NCBI GenBank assembly: GCA_958346135.1
Contig: CATVQN010000065.1
Coordinates: 1-6,665 of the forward strand
DNA length: 6,665 bases
Source of the DNA: an uncultured Eubacteriales bacterium
Lineage (GTDB): Bacteria; Bacillota; Clostridia; Monoglobales; Monoglobaceae
Direction: 5' to 3'
Shown here: piece by piece, positions 1-6,665 of the stretch
Position numbering within the stretch: the first letter of the stretch is position 1
Layout of the letters: the number at the start of each line of letters is the position of its first letter
Position numbers and translations under genes: made by a program
The notes under the pieces: generated by a model
What the model saw: the letters and a program-made list of their open reading frames with translations, nothing else
Told to the model about the DNA's origin: nothing
The model's database searches: none

Positions 1-17
1 CTTTAACATTAAGCCAC

Positions 18-51
18 AAAAAATCAAGGCCGCCGCAAAAGCGACGGCCTT
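18..51 (-). terminator. Intrinsic (Rho-independent) terminator of the rpoBC transcript
   Basis: Read on the minus strand, AAGGCCGTCGC (51 to 41) and GCGGCGGCCTT (36 to 26) pair into an 11-bp GC-rich stem closed by a TTTT loop. GA and then six T residues (23 to 18) follow. One pair is G-U in the minus-strand RNA and would be an A-C mismatch in the opposite RNA, which supports termination in the rpoC direction. The stem starts 20 bases after the rpoC stop codon, the usual position for an operon end. The plus-strand side lacks a comparable T run, so strong bidirectional function is unlikely. Confidence 0.95.
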
Positions 52-71
52 TACATTACAATAGCTCTGCT

Positions 72-3000
72 TTAGTGTACATGCTCCTCAGCCGAAATCT
101 CCGTCTGGGTTTCTTCGTGATCCGAATGGTAAACCGGATAAACATCAATATTGTTATACTGTGTCATGCCGGTACCTGCCGGAACAAGCTTACCGATAAT
201 TACGTTTTCCTTCAGGCCTACCAGAGGATCTTTCTTACCTTTAATTGCCGCATCAGTCAGGACACGAGTCGTCTCCTGGAAGGAAGCTGCTGACAGGAAG
301 GATTCAGTAGCCAATGCTGCTTTGGTAATACCCATCAGCACACTGGAAGTGGTTGCAGGCTGCTTGCCTTCGGCTTCCATCTGCTGATTGATTTCTTCTG
401 CTTCATAGATGCTCACCAGAGAACCGGTCAAAAGACCTGTATCTCCTGCATCTTCTACCTTTACCTTATGCATCATCTGACGAACAATAACCTCAATATG
501 CTTGTCGTTAATATCAACACCCTGCAAACGATATACCCGCTGTACCTCCTGGATGAAATAATTTTGCACCGCAGTAGAACCCATAATTGCAAGAATATCG
601 TGGGGATTGATAGAACCCTCGGTCAGCGGAGCCCCCGCCTCAATCACCTGATCGTCACGCACCTTGATGCGGGAACCAAAAGGAATCAAGTAGGTTGCGG
701 CTTCGCCGGTCTCATCATTGGAAACGGTGATCTCCCGCTTGTTGTTTGCTTCGCTGATACGAACCCGGCCGGCAAGCTCGGAAACAATAGCAACACCCTT
801 GGGTCGTCTCGCCTCAAACAGCTCCTCAACACGGGGAAGACCCTGGGTAATATCATCACCGGCAACACCGCCGGCATGGAAGGTACGCATCGTCAGCTGA
901 GTACCTGGCTCACCAATAGACTGCGCCGCGATAATACCAACTGTTTCACCAACGTCAACCGGTCTGCCGGAGGCCAAGTTATGACCATAACACTTTGCGC
1001 AAACACCAATCTTGCTGCGGCATTTTACCACAGAACGAATCTTAACCTCTTCGATACCGGCGTTGACAATCTGACTTGCCTGTTCCATGGTGATCATCTC
1101 ATTTTCTTTGACAATCACCTCACCGGTTTTGGGGTGAATGATATCCTCTGTTACCGTTCTGCCCTCAAGACGATCAATTAAAGGCTCGATAATCTCATTA
1201 CCGTCTTTAATATCACGAACAATAATGCCATCACGGGTACCGCAATCCTCCTCACGGACAATGACATCCTGGGATACATCAACCAAACGCCGGGTCAAAT
1301 AACCGGAGTCAGCGGTACGGAGCGCTGTATCCGTCAGACCCTTACGGGCGCCGTGTGTAGAAATGAAGTATTCCAGCACCGTCAAGCCCTCACGGAAGTT
1401 GGACTTAATCGGAATCTCAATCGTCCGTCCAGAGGTATCTGCCATCAGACCACGCATTGCAGCCAGCTGTCGAATCTGGTTCACACTACCGCGGGCACCG
1501 GAGTTAGCCATCATGTAAATAGGATTCAGCTGTTTCAGGTTTGCCATCAGCGCATCGGTAACCTTATTGGAAATCTCCGACCAAATACTGATGACATGGC
1601 GGTAACGCTCCTCATCGGTAAGCAGACCACGGCGGTATTTCTTCATAACCTGATCAATCCGATCCTCGGCCTCGGCCAGATACTGCTTTTTCGCTTCCGG
1701 AATCTGCATATCGTCCACACATACCGTAATGGCGCCGATGGTGGAATATTTATACCCCATCGCCTTAATATCATCCAGAAGAGTTGCCGTCTCCGTAATA
1801 CCGTGAATCTTGATATTTGCGTTGATAATCTTACCCAGCAGCTTTTTATCCACACCGGGTTCAACATTATCATTGATTGCTTCTTTCACTGCCGGCTTTT
1901 TCAAAACGCTGTCGCCGATTTCCAAATCCAATTCGTGATTTGGATCGGTTCTGTCTACAAATCCCAAATCCTGCGGAATTTTGGAGTTAAAAATCAAACG
2001 TCCTACTGTAGCATCAATCAGGCCTGTTTTTTCCACTCCATTCACCTTGCGGGTCACCCGCACTCTGACCGGAGCATGCAGTCCGACTGCATGATTCTGA
2101 TAAGCAAGTACGGCCTCATCATAAGACGAGAACACTTTACCGGTGCCGATTTCAGTATCATCCTTTAAGGTCAGGTAATAGCTTCCCAAAACCATATCCT
2201 GGGTAGGTACGGTAACAGGCTTACCATCCTGAGGCTTAATCAGGTTATTTGCGGAAAGCATCAGGAATCTTGCCTCCGCCTGTGCTTCGGCAGATAAGGG
2301 AAGGTGTACTGCCATCTGGTCACCGTCAAAGTCAGCGTTAAACGCAGTACATACCAAAGGATGCAGCTTCAGCGCCTTGCCCTCTACCAGTACCGGCTCA
2401 AAGGCCTGAATACCCAGTCTATGCAGGGTTGGTGCACGGTTAAGGAGTACCGGATGCTCAGAAATGACATCCTCCAGCACATCCCAAACCTCAGGGCGGA
2501 CACGTTCTACCATCCGCTTTGCCGATTTGATGTTATGTGCCAAACCGTCCGCAACCAGCCGTTTCATCACAAAAGGCTTGAACAGCTCCAGCGCCATTTT
2601 CTTAGGCAGACCGCACTGGTAAATTTTCAGTTCCGGGCCGACCACGATAACGGAACGTCCGGAATAATCCACACGCTTACCCAAAAGATTTTGACGGAAA
2701 CGTCCCTGCTTACCCTTGAGCATATCCGACAGGGACTTTAGAGGCCGGTTTCCGGGGCCGGTTACCGGACGACCGCGGCGGCCGTTGTCAATCAACGCAT
2801 CCACGGCCTCCTGAAGCATACGCTTCTCGTTTCTTACAATAATTTCAGGTGCGCCCAAATCCAGCAGTCTCTTTAATCGATTGTTTCGGTTAATGACGCG
2901 GCGATAAAGATCGTTTAAATCCGAAGTGGCAAAACGACCGCCGTCTAGCTGTACCATAGGCCGGATTTCCGGCGGAATCACCGGAATCACGGAAAGAATC

Positions 3001-3677
3001 ATCCACTCAGGCTTATTACCGGATTTTCGGAAAGCCTCAACCACCTCAAGACGGCGGACGGTTCTCACCTTTTTCTGTCCCTTCGCACCCTCCAGGTCAT
3101 TTTTTAACTCTGTATACAGTTCTTCCAGGTCAATGTCACGCAGCATCTCTAAAATGGCTTCTGCACCCATACCGGCACGGAACATATCCCCATATTTTTC
3201 ATAATACTCACGATATTCTTTTTCAGACAAAATCTGATTTTTCATAAGAGAGGTTTTACCCGGATCGATGACAACATAAGCTGCAAAATACAACACCTTC
3301 TCCAATGCCCGCGGAGACATGTCCAGAATCAATCCCATCCGGCTGGGAATTCCCTTAAAATACCAGATATGCGAAACCGGCACCGCAAGCTCGATATGTC
3401 CCATGCGCTCACGGCGAACCTTAGAACGGGTTACCTCTACGCCGCATCGGTCACAAACCACGCCCTTATAGCGAACCCGTTTATATTTACCGCAGTGACA
3501 CTCCCAGTCCTTCTGCGGTCCGAAAATACGCTCGCAAAACAGTCCATCTTTCTCCGGCTTTAAGGTTCTGTAATTGATGGTTTCCGGCTTTTTTACCTCG
3601 CCGTGAGACCATTCTCTGATTTTTTCAGGTGAAGCAAGTCCTATCTGTATCGCTTCAAAATTTTGATATTCGCTCAT
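72..3677 (-). CDS. rpoC: DNA-directed RNA polymerase subunit beta-prime (RpoC), complete
   Basis: This is the catalytic subunit of RNA polymerase (EC 2.7.7.6), acting in the cytoplasm on DNA with beta, two alpha, omega and sigma. The 1201-residue product is close to the Bacillus subtilis length (about 1199). Visible landmarks in order: N-terminal zinc site Cys60, Cys62, Cys75, Cys78; clamp helices that bind sigma, about 263-301; metal-binding NADFDGDQM at 447-455 with Asp449, Asp451 and Asp453; bridge helix, about 776-807, containing GYLTRRLVDV; second zinc site Cys812, Cys886, Cys893, Cys896; trigger loop from about 919, with Met930, Arg931 and His934 in TMRTFH. The trigger loop runs directly into GVAGDDITQGLPRVEELFEA, so the gammaproteobacterial insertion is absent. 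I chose the ATG at 3675-3677 because GGAAAGG lies 10 bases upstream and the homologous N-terminus starts here. An in-frame ATG at 3684-3686 would add three residues, and an open TTG at 3732-3734 would add 19. No frameshift is seen. The gene is co-oriented with rpoB and presumably co-transcribed. Confidence 0.99.
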   Translation of the reverse strand: MSEYQNFEAIQIGLASPEKIREWSHGEVKKPETINYRTLKPEKDGLFCERIFGPQKDWECHCGKYKRVRYKGVVCDRCGVEVTRSKVRRERMGHIELAVPVSHIWYFKGIPSRMGLILDMSPRALEKVLYFAAYVVIDPGKTSLMKNQILSEKEYREYYEKYGDMFRAGMGAEAILEMLRDIDLEELYTELKNDLEGAKGQKKVRTVRRLEVVEAFRKSGNKPEWMILSVIPVIPPEIRPMVQLDGGRFATSDLNDLYRRVINRNNRLKRLLDLGAPEIIVRNEKRMLQEAVDALIDNGRRGRPVTGPGNRPLKSLSDMLKGKQGRFRQNLLGKRVDYSGRSVIVVGPELKIYQCGLPKKMALELFKPFVMKRLVADGLAHNIKSAKRMVERVRPEVWDVLEDVISEHPVLLNRAPTLHRLGIQAFEPVLVEGKALKLHPLVCTAFNADFDGDQMAVHLPLSAEAQAEARFLMLSANNLIKPQDGKPVTVPTQDMVLGSYYLTLKDDTEIGTGKVFSSYDEAVLAYQNHAVGLHAPVRVRVTRKVNGVEKTGLIDATVGRLIFNSKIPQDLGFVDRTDPNHELDLEIGDSVLKKPAVKEAINDNVEPGVDKKLLGKIINANIKIHGITETATLLDDIKAMGYKYSTIGAITVCVDDMQIPEAKKQYLAEAEDRIDQVMKKYRRGLLTDEERYRHVISIWSEISNKVTDALMANLKQLNPIYMMANSGARGSVNQIRQLAAMRGLMADTSGRTIEIPIKSNFREGLTVLEYFISTHGARKGLTDTALRTADSGYLTRRLVDVSQDVIVREEDCGTRDGIIVRDIKDGNEIIEPLIDRLEGRTVTEDIIHPKTGEVIVKENEMITMEQASQIVNAGIEEVKIRSVVKCRSKIGVCAKCYGHNLASGRPVDVGETVGIIAAQSIGEPGTQLTMRTFHAGGVAGDDITQGLPRVEELFEARRPKGVAIVSELAGRVRISEANNKREITVSNDETGEAATYLIPFGSRIKVRDDQVIEAGAPLTEGSINPHDILAIMGSTAVQNYFIQEVQRVYRLQGVDINDKHIEVIVRQMMHKVKVEDAGDTGLLTGSLVSIYEAEEINQQMEAEGKQPATTSSVLMGITKAALATESFLSAASFQETTRVLTDAAIKGKKDPLVGLKENVIIGKLVPAGTGMTQYNNIDVYPVYHSDHEETQTEISAEEHVH
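2313..2339 (-). other. RpoC catalytic metal-binding loop NADFDGDQM
   Basis: This codes for the invariant double-psi beta-barrel loop of beta-prime. The aspartates at 449, 451 and 453 of the 1201-residue protein hold the catalytic Mg2+ in all multisubunit RNA polymerases. The motif is intact, which argues that this is a functional polymerase gene and not a degraded copy. Confidence 0.97.
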
Positions 3678-3687
3678 AACGACCATG

Positions 3688-3694
3688 CCTTTCC
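3688..3694 (-). promoter_or_regulatory. Ribosome binding site of rpoC
   Basis: The minus strand reads GGAAAGG, ten bases before the ATG at 3675-3677. It is only one base from the alternative ATG at 3684-3686, too close for initiation, so it decides the start in favour of the product beginning MSEYQNFEAIQ. The match to AAGGAGG is moderate. Confidence 0.75.
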
Positions 3695-3711
3695 AACTCA
3701 CAAATTTAACC

Positions 3712-3739
3712 GCTGTCTGCCGTGAGTTTGGCAAACAGC
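3712..3739 (-). other. Hairpin in the rpoB-rpoC junction, upstream of the rpoC ribosome binding site
   Basis: In minus-strand RNA, GCUGUUUGCC (3739 to 3730) pairs with GGCAGACAGC (3721 to 3712). This gives a 10-bp stem with one U-G pair and an 8-base loop (AAACUCAC). The wobble pair would be a C-A mismatch in the opposite RNA, so the structure favours the sense transcript. It is followed by GGTTAAATTTG, not a clean T run, so it is not a typical terminator. It ends 17 bases before the GGAAAGG site and does not itself cover it. Role unknown; an mRNA processing or stability element, or a weak attenuator, would fit. Confidence 0.6.
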
Positions 3740-3746
3740 CAAGTGC

Positions 3747-3776
3747 TTGTTCTAATATACTACGCCGTTAGAACAA
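3747..3776 (-). repeat. Perfect 9-bp inverted repeat spanning the rpoB stop codon
   Basis: On the minus strand TTGTTCTAA (3776 to 3768) is followed by 12 bases and then its exact reverse complement TTAGAACAA (3755 to 3747). The first arm is the last two RpoB codons (Leu, Phe) plus the TAA stop. A U-G pair could extend the stem by one. The stem is AT-rich and so only moderately stable. It lies seven bases upstream of the next hairpin. It could fold once the terminating ribosome has left, but no function can be assigned from sequence. Confidence 0.5.
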
Positions 3777-6665
3777 AACGTCGTCATCATCAAAATCATC
3801 TTCCTCTTCGGCCATCATTTCCAGAGATTCCATATCATCAGAATCCAGATACTCATCGCTAAAGCCATCGGCGTCCTTCTTCTCCTTACCACCGGTCAAA
3901 ATGGCATCCAGGCCGGCACTGATATCATCCTCATCATCACCGCCGAGGATATCATCCACATCATCCATCAGATCGTCTTCCTCATCGTCCATAGGTTCTG
4001 CACCACCGGCCATGAGGTCATCCTCTTCAACGCCTGCAATATTTACCGGCAAATCCTCCGGGTCATCGTCAATGGATTCCCGCAGAATAATCTCGTTATC
4101 ATCCTGATCCAGCACCTTAATATCAAGAGCCAGACTCTGCAGTTCCTTTACCAAAACCTTGAAGGATTCCGGAACACCCGGCTCCGGAACATTTTCACCC
4201 TTTACAATGGATTCATAGGTTTTCACACGACCGACCACATCATCGGACTTCACAGTCAGGATCTCCTGCAAGGTGTAGGCTGCACCGTAAGCCTCCAGTG
4301 CCCAAACCTCCATCTCACCGAAACGCTGACCGCCGAACTGCGCCTTACCGCCCAAAGGCTGCTGTGTTACCAGCGAATAAGGTCCGGTGGAACGTGCGTG
4401 GATCTTATCATCAACCAAGTGCGCCAGTTTCAGGTAATGCATATAACCGACCGTAACAGGATTGTCAAAAGGCTCACCGGTACGTCCGTCGTAGAGAATG
4501 GTTTTACCGTTTCGGTTATAACCGGCCTGTTCCAGCGCATCCATAATATCTTCCTCGGTTGCACCGTCAAATACCGGCGTTGCAACCTTCCAGCCAAGAG
4601 CCTTTGCTGCATAACCAAGGTGTACCTCAAGTACCTGTCCGATATTCATACGGGAGGGAACACCCAACGGATTCAAGACAATTTGCAGCGGGGTACCGTC
4701 CGGCAGGAAGGGCATATCCTCCTCCGGCAAAATCCGGGAAATAACACCCTTATTACCATGACGTCCGGCCATCTTATCGCCCACAGAGATCTTTCTCTTC
4801 TGCGCAATGTAGCAGCGAACCACCTGATTGACACCTGGCGGAAGCTCATCACCGTTCGCACGGGTAAACACCTTAACATCCACAATGATACCGTATTCTC
4901 CGTGAGGAACCCGCAAAGAGGTGTCGCGCACCTCACGAGCTTTTTCACCGAAGATTGCACGAAGCAGACGCTCTTCTGCCGTCAGTTCGGTTTCACCCTT
5001 AGGGGTTACCTTGCCGACCAAGATATCGCCGCTCTCTACTTCGGCGCCGATACGGATAATACCTCTCTCGTCTAAATCCCGAAGCGCATCTTCACCCACA
5101 TTAGGAATATCCCAGGTGATTTCCTCCGGTCCCAGTTTGGTATCTCTTGCCTCAATTTCATATTCCTCAATATGAATTGAAGTAAAAATATCTTCTTTTA
5201 CCAATTTTTCGTTAATTAAAATAGCATCCTCGTAGTTATAACCTTCCCAGGTCATAAATCCGATCAGGATATTACGTCCGAGGCCGATTTCACCGTTTTT
5301 GGTTGAGGGCCCATCCGCAATAATATCACCGGCCTCAACCCGCTCCCCGGCATTCACAATGGGACGCTGATTGATACAGGTTCCCTGGTTAGAACGCGTG
5401 AACTTTATCAGCTTATATTTATCCAGTTCATGGTCATCGTTGCGAATGACAATTTCGTCCGCCGCAACCTTTTCCACAACACCGGCTTTCTTCGCCAAAA
5501 CGCAAACACCGGAATCCCGTGCAGCCTTATACTCCATACCGGTGCCTACGATAGGAGACTCCGGAACCAGAAGAGGAACTGCCTGACGCTGCATGTTAGA
5601 GCCCATCAGCGCACGGTTCGCATCGTCGTTTTCCAGGAAGGGAATCATAGCGGTTGCAATCGACATTACCTGACGAGGGGAAACATCCATATAATCCACA
5701 CGACCGGCCGATACCTCGAGAAATTCATCCTTGTACCGAGTAACAATCTTCTTGTTTACAAATCTGTTATTCTCATCCAAAGGCTCGGTAGCCTGCGCCA
5801 CATAGAAGCCCTCTTCCGTATCCGCCGTCATATACTCAACCTCATCGGTTACAACGCCGGTCTCTTTATCCACCCGACGATAGGGTGTTTCAATAAAGCC
5901 GTATTCGTTCACCTTGGCAAAACCGCTCAGGGAGTTAATCAGACCGATATTCGGCCCCTCAGGGGTCTCAATGGGACACATCCGGCCGTAGTGAGAATGA
6001 TGCACGTCACGCACCTCAAAGCCGGCACGCTCACGGGAAAGACCGCCGGGGCCTAAGGCAGAGAGTCTGCGCTTATGCGTCAGCTCACCCAGAGGATTGA
6101 TCTGATCCATAAACTGAGACAGCTGAGAGGAACAGAAAAACTCCTTAATTGCTGAGGTCACCGGACGAATGTTGATCAGAGTCTGCGGCGTAATCACGTC
6201 TAGATCCTGAATGGTCATGCGTTCTCTGACTACACGTTCCATACGGGAAAGACCGATACGGAACTGGTTTTGCAGCAGCTCGCCCACACTGCGCAGACGG
6301 CGGTTGCCCAGATGGTCAATATCATCCACACAACCCACGCCATTTGCCAGATTTCCGATATAGGAAATTGAAGCGATAATATCATCAATCAGAATATGGC
6401 GCGGAATCAGTTCATCTCTGCGCTCTTGAAGCTGATTTTTAAATTCTTCGGAATTCACATCAGAATACTGCTCTAAAATCTCATGAAGCACTACGCTGTG
6501 TACCCGCTCGGTGATGCCGAAATCACGGGGATTATAGTCCACAAAATTCTTCAAATCCACCATTTTATTGGAAATCACTTTGGTACGCACGCCGTCAACG
6601 TCTAAGACAACCTCGTTGATCTCTGCTTTTTCCAATGCATCGGCAATCTCCTTGGTAATCACATC
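3768..6665 (-). CDS. rpoB: DNA-directed RNA polymerase subunit beta (RpoB), N-terminus beyond the window
   Basis: This is the beta subunit of RNA polymerase (EC 2.7.7.6). It forms one side of the active-site cleft and carries the rifamycin pocket. The frame is open through the last whole codon (6663-6665, Asp, counted here as residue 1) to a TAA at 3768-3770, giving 965 residues. The GTG at 6660-6662 is an internal valine, not the start. By alignment from memory with B. subtilis RpoB, about 285 residues are missing and the full protein would be near 1250. Landmarks: rifampicin region about 178-204; ETPEGPNIGLINSL about 233-246; Glu479-Asp480 in GYNYEDAI; flap region about 510-620; signature GDKMAGRHGNKGV 629-641, with the lysines equivalent to E. 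coli Lys1065 and Lys1073 at 631 and 639; DKIHARSTGPYSLVTQQPLG, His756; C-terminal clamp part ending in VLVKELQSLALDIKVL near 851. The visible part has no lineage insertion. An acidic tail follows. It lies 90 bases upstream of rpoC. No internal stop or frameshift is seen. Confidence 0.99.
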   Translation of the reverse strand, partial: DVITKEIADALEKAEINEVVLDVDGVRTKVISNKMVDLKNFVDYNPRDFGITERVHSVVLHEILEQYSDVNSEEFKNQLQERRDELIPRHILIDDIIASISYIGNLANGVGCVDDIDHLGNRRLRSVGELLQNQFRIGLSRMERVVRERMTIQDLDVITPQTLINIRPVTSAIKEFFCSSQLSQFMDQINPLGELTHKRRLSALGPGGLSRERAGFEVRDVHHSHYGRMCPIETPEGPNIGLINSLSGFAKVNEYGFIETPYRRVDKETGVVTDEVEYMTADTEEGFYVAQATEPLDENNRFVNKKIVTRYKDEFLEVSAGRVDYMDVSPRQVMSIATAMIPFLENDDANRALMGSNMQRQAVPLLVPESPIVGTGMEYKAARDSGVCVLAKKAGVVEKVAADEIVIRNDDHELDKYKLIKFTRSNQGTCINQRPIVNAGERVEAGDIIADGPSTKNGEIGLGRNILIGFMTWEGYNYEDAILINEKLVKEDIFTSIHIEEYEIEARDTKLGPEEITWDIPNVGEDALRDLDERGIIRIGAEVESGDILVGKVTPKGETELTAEERLLRAIFGEKAREVRDTSLRVPHGEYGIIVDVKVFTRANGDELPPGVNQVVRCYIAQKRKISVGDKMAGRHGNKGVISRILPEEDMPFLPDGTPLQIVLNPLGVPSRMNIGQVLEVHLGYAAKALGWKVATPVFDGATEEDIMDALEQAGYNRNGKTILYDGRTGEPFDNPVTVGYMHYLKLAHLVDDKIHARSTGPYSLVTQQPLGGKAQFGGQRFGEMEVWALEAYGAAYTLQEILTVKSDDVVGRVKTYESIVKGENVPEPGVPESFKVLVKELQSLALDIKVLDQDDNEIILRESIDDDPEDLPVNIAGVEEDDLMAGGAEPMDDEEDDLMDDVDDILGGDDEDDISAGLDAILTGGKEKKDADGFSDEYLDSDDMESLEMMAEEEDDFDDDDVLF
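3771..4052 (-). other. Low-complexity acidic C-terminal tail of RpoB
   Basis: This codes for the last 94 residues of RpoB, beyond the conserved clamp segment. I count about 40 Asp or Glu against three Lys, with Gly and six Met interspersed. The composition predicts a disordered, strongly negative extension. Short hydrophobic-acidic patches recur: EEDDLM twice, and the related DDLMAGG, DDILGG and DAILTGG; the protein ends DDDDVLF. The B. subtilis RpoB tail is also acidic but, as I recall it, only about 35 residues beyond the same point. The frame stays open with the same codon style as the rest of the gene, so this looks like real coding sequence and not readthrough. Function unknown. Confidence 0.8.
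6054..6134 (-). other. Rifampicin-resistance-determining region of rpoB
   Basis: This codes for the fork-loop segment that binds rifamycins, equivalent to E. coli residues 507-533. The main contact and resistance positions carry the susceptible residues: Leu511, Ser512, Gln513, Phe514, Asp516, His526, Arg529, Ser531 and Leu533 (E. coli numbering). Ile572, just downstream, is also standard. Differences from E. coli are Cys for Gly507, Ile for Asn518, Gly for Ser522, and Leu for Ile at 524 and 530. Positions 518, 522, 524 and 530 vary among Bacillota. The target is predicted rifampicin-sensitive, as inference only. Confidence 0.9.

Noticed and set aside
1..17. AT-rich partial palindrome beyond the terminator
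   Set aside because: Too short and at the window edge; TTAA-type palindromes of this size arise by chance.
1063..1115. Two TTGACA hexamers on the plus strand that might be -35 elements of an antisense promoter
   Set aside because: No TATAAT-like hexamer lies 16-18 bases downstream of either; the bases are explained by RpoC codons.
468..1181. Plus-strand open frame of 237 codons opposite rpoC
   Set aside because: Antisense to the RpoC second zinc site and trigger-loop region; no recognisable family, so treated as a shadow frame.
1353..2168. Plus-strand open frame of 271 codons opposite rpoC
   Set aside because: It lies wholly antisense to a highly conserved part of RpoC that explains the sequence; the translation shows no recognisable domain and I see no ribosome binding site of note. 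It is a shadow of codon bias.
3712..3739. Junction hairpin considered as an intrinsic terminator between rpoB and rpoC
   Set aside because: The following GGTTAAATTTG is not a T run, and complete termination here would silence the essential rpoC.
3757..3800. TATATT on the minus strand just after the rpoB stop, considered as a -10 box of an internal rpoC promoter
   Set aside because: No acceptable -35 hexamer at 16-18 bases and no extended -10 TGn; AT-rich sequence alone is not enough.
4398..5075. Plus-strand open frame of 225 codons opposite rpoB
   Set aside because: Antisense to the conserved RpoB signature GDKMAGRHGNKGV and its surroundings; composition is typical of a reverse-complement shadow.
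5430..6056. Plus-strand open frame of 208 codons opposite rpoB
   Set aside because: Antisense to conserved RpoB sequence with no independent support.
6660..6662. GTG considered as the rpoB start codon
   Set aside because: The frame continues to the window edge and about 285 conserved N-terminal residues are missing; this is an internal valine codon.

Overview
The window holds the tail of an rpoB-rpoC operon read entirely on the minus strand: the two largest subunits, beta and beta-prime, of bacterial DNA-directed RNA polymerase. No mobile element, CRISPR array, tRNA, rRNA or accessory system is visible. I looked for a hidden novel system and did not find one.

Organism: both proteins resemble Bacillota (Firmicutes), most likely class Clostridia. 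RpoC is 1201 residues and lacks the large trigger-loop insertion of Gammaproteobacteria. RpoB lacks the proteobacterial lineage insertions in its visible part. The RpoC N-terminus (NFEAIQIGLASPEKIREWS) and the segment IPQDLGFVDR are of the clostridial type as I remember it. Genus cannot be assigned from this alone. G+C looks close to 50 percent by eye.

Layout in transcription order, from high to low coordinates. rpoB (6665 to 3768) enters the window already in frame, with roughly its first 285 codons missing, and ends in an unusually long, very acidic tail. A 90-base junction (3767 to 3678) follows. It contains two consecutive inverted repeats, one of which includes the rpoB stop codon, and then the rpoC ribosome binding site. 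rpoC (3677 to 72) is complete. A strong intrinsic terminator (51 to 18) lies 20 bases after its stop codon, so the transcript probably ends there. Bases 1 to 17 show nothing recognisable.

The two products act together. The beta-prime NADFDGD loop, bridge helix and trigger loop, with the beta hybrid-binding domain and its conserved lysines, form the active centre. The C-terminal clamp part of beta packs on beta-prime. Both genes look intact, with all the key catalytic and zinc-binding residues I checked present. The points most worth a second look are the RpoB acidic tail, the structured rpoB-rpoC junction, and the terminator directly after rpoC, which separates rpoBC from any downstream str-type genes.
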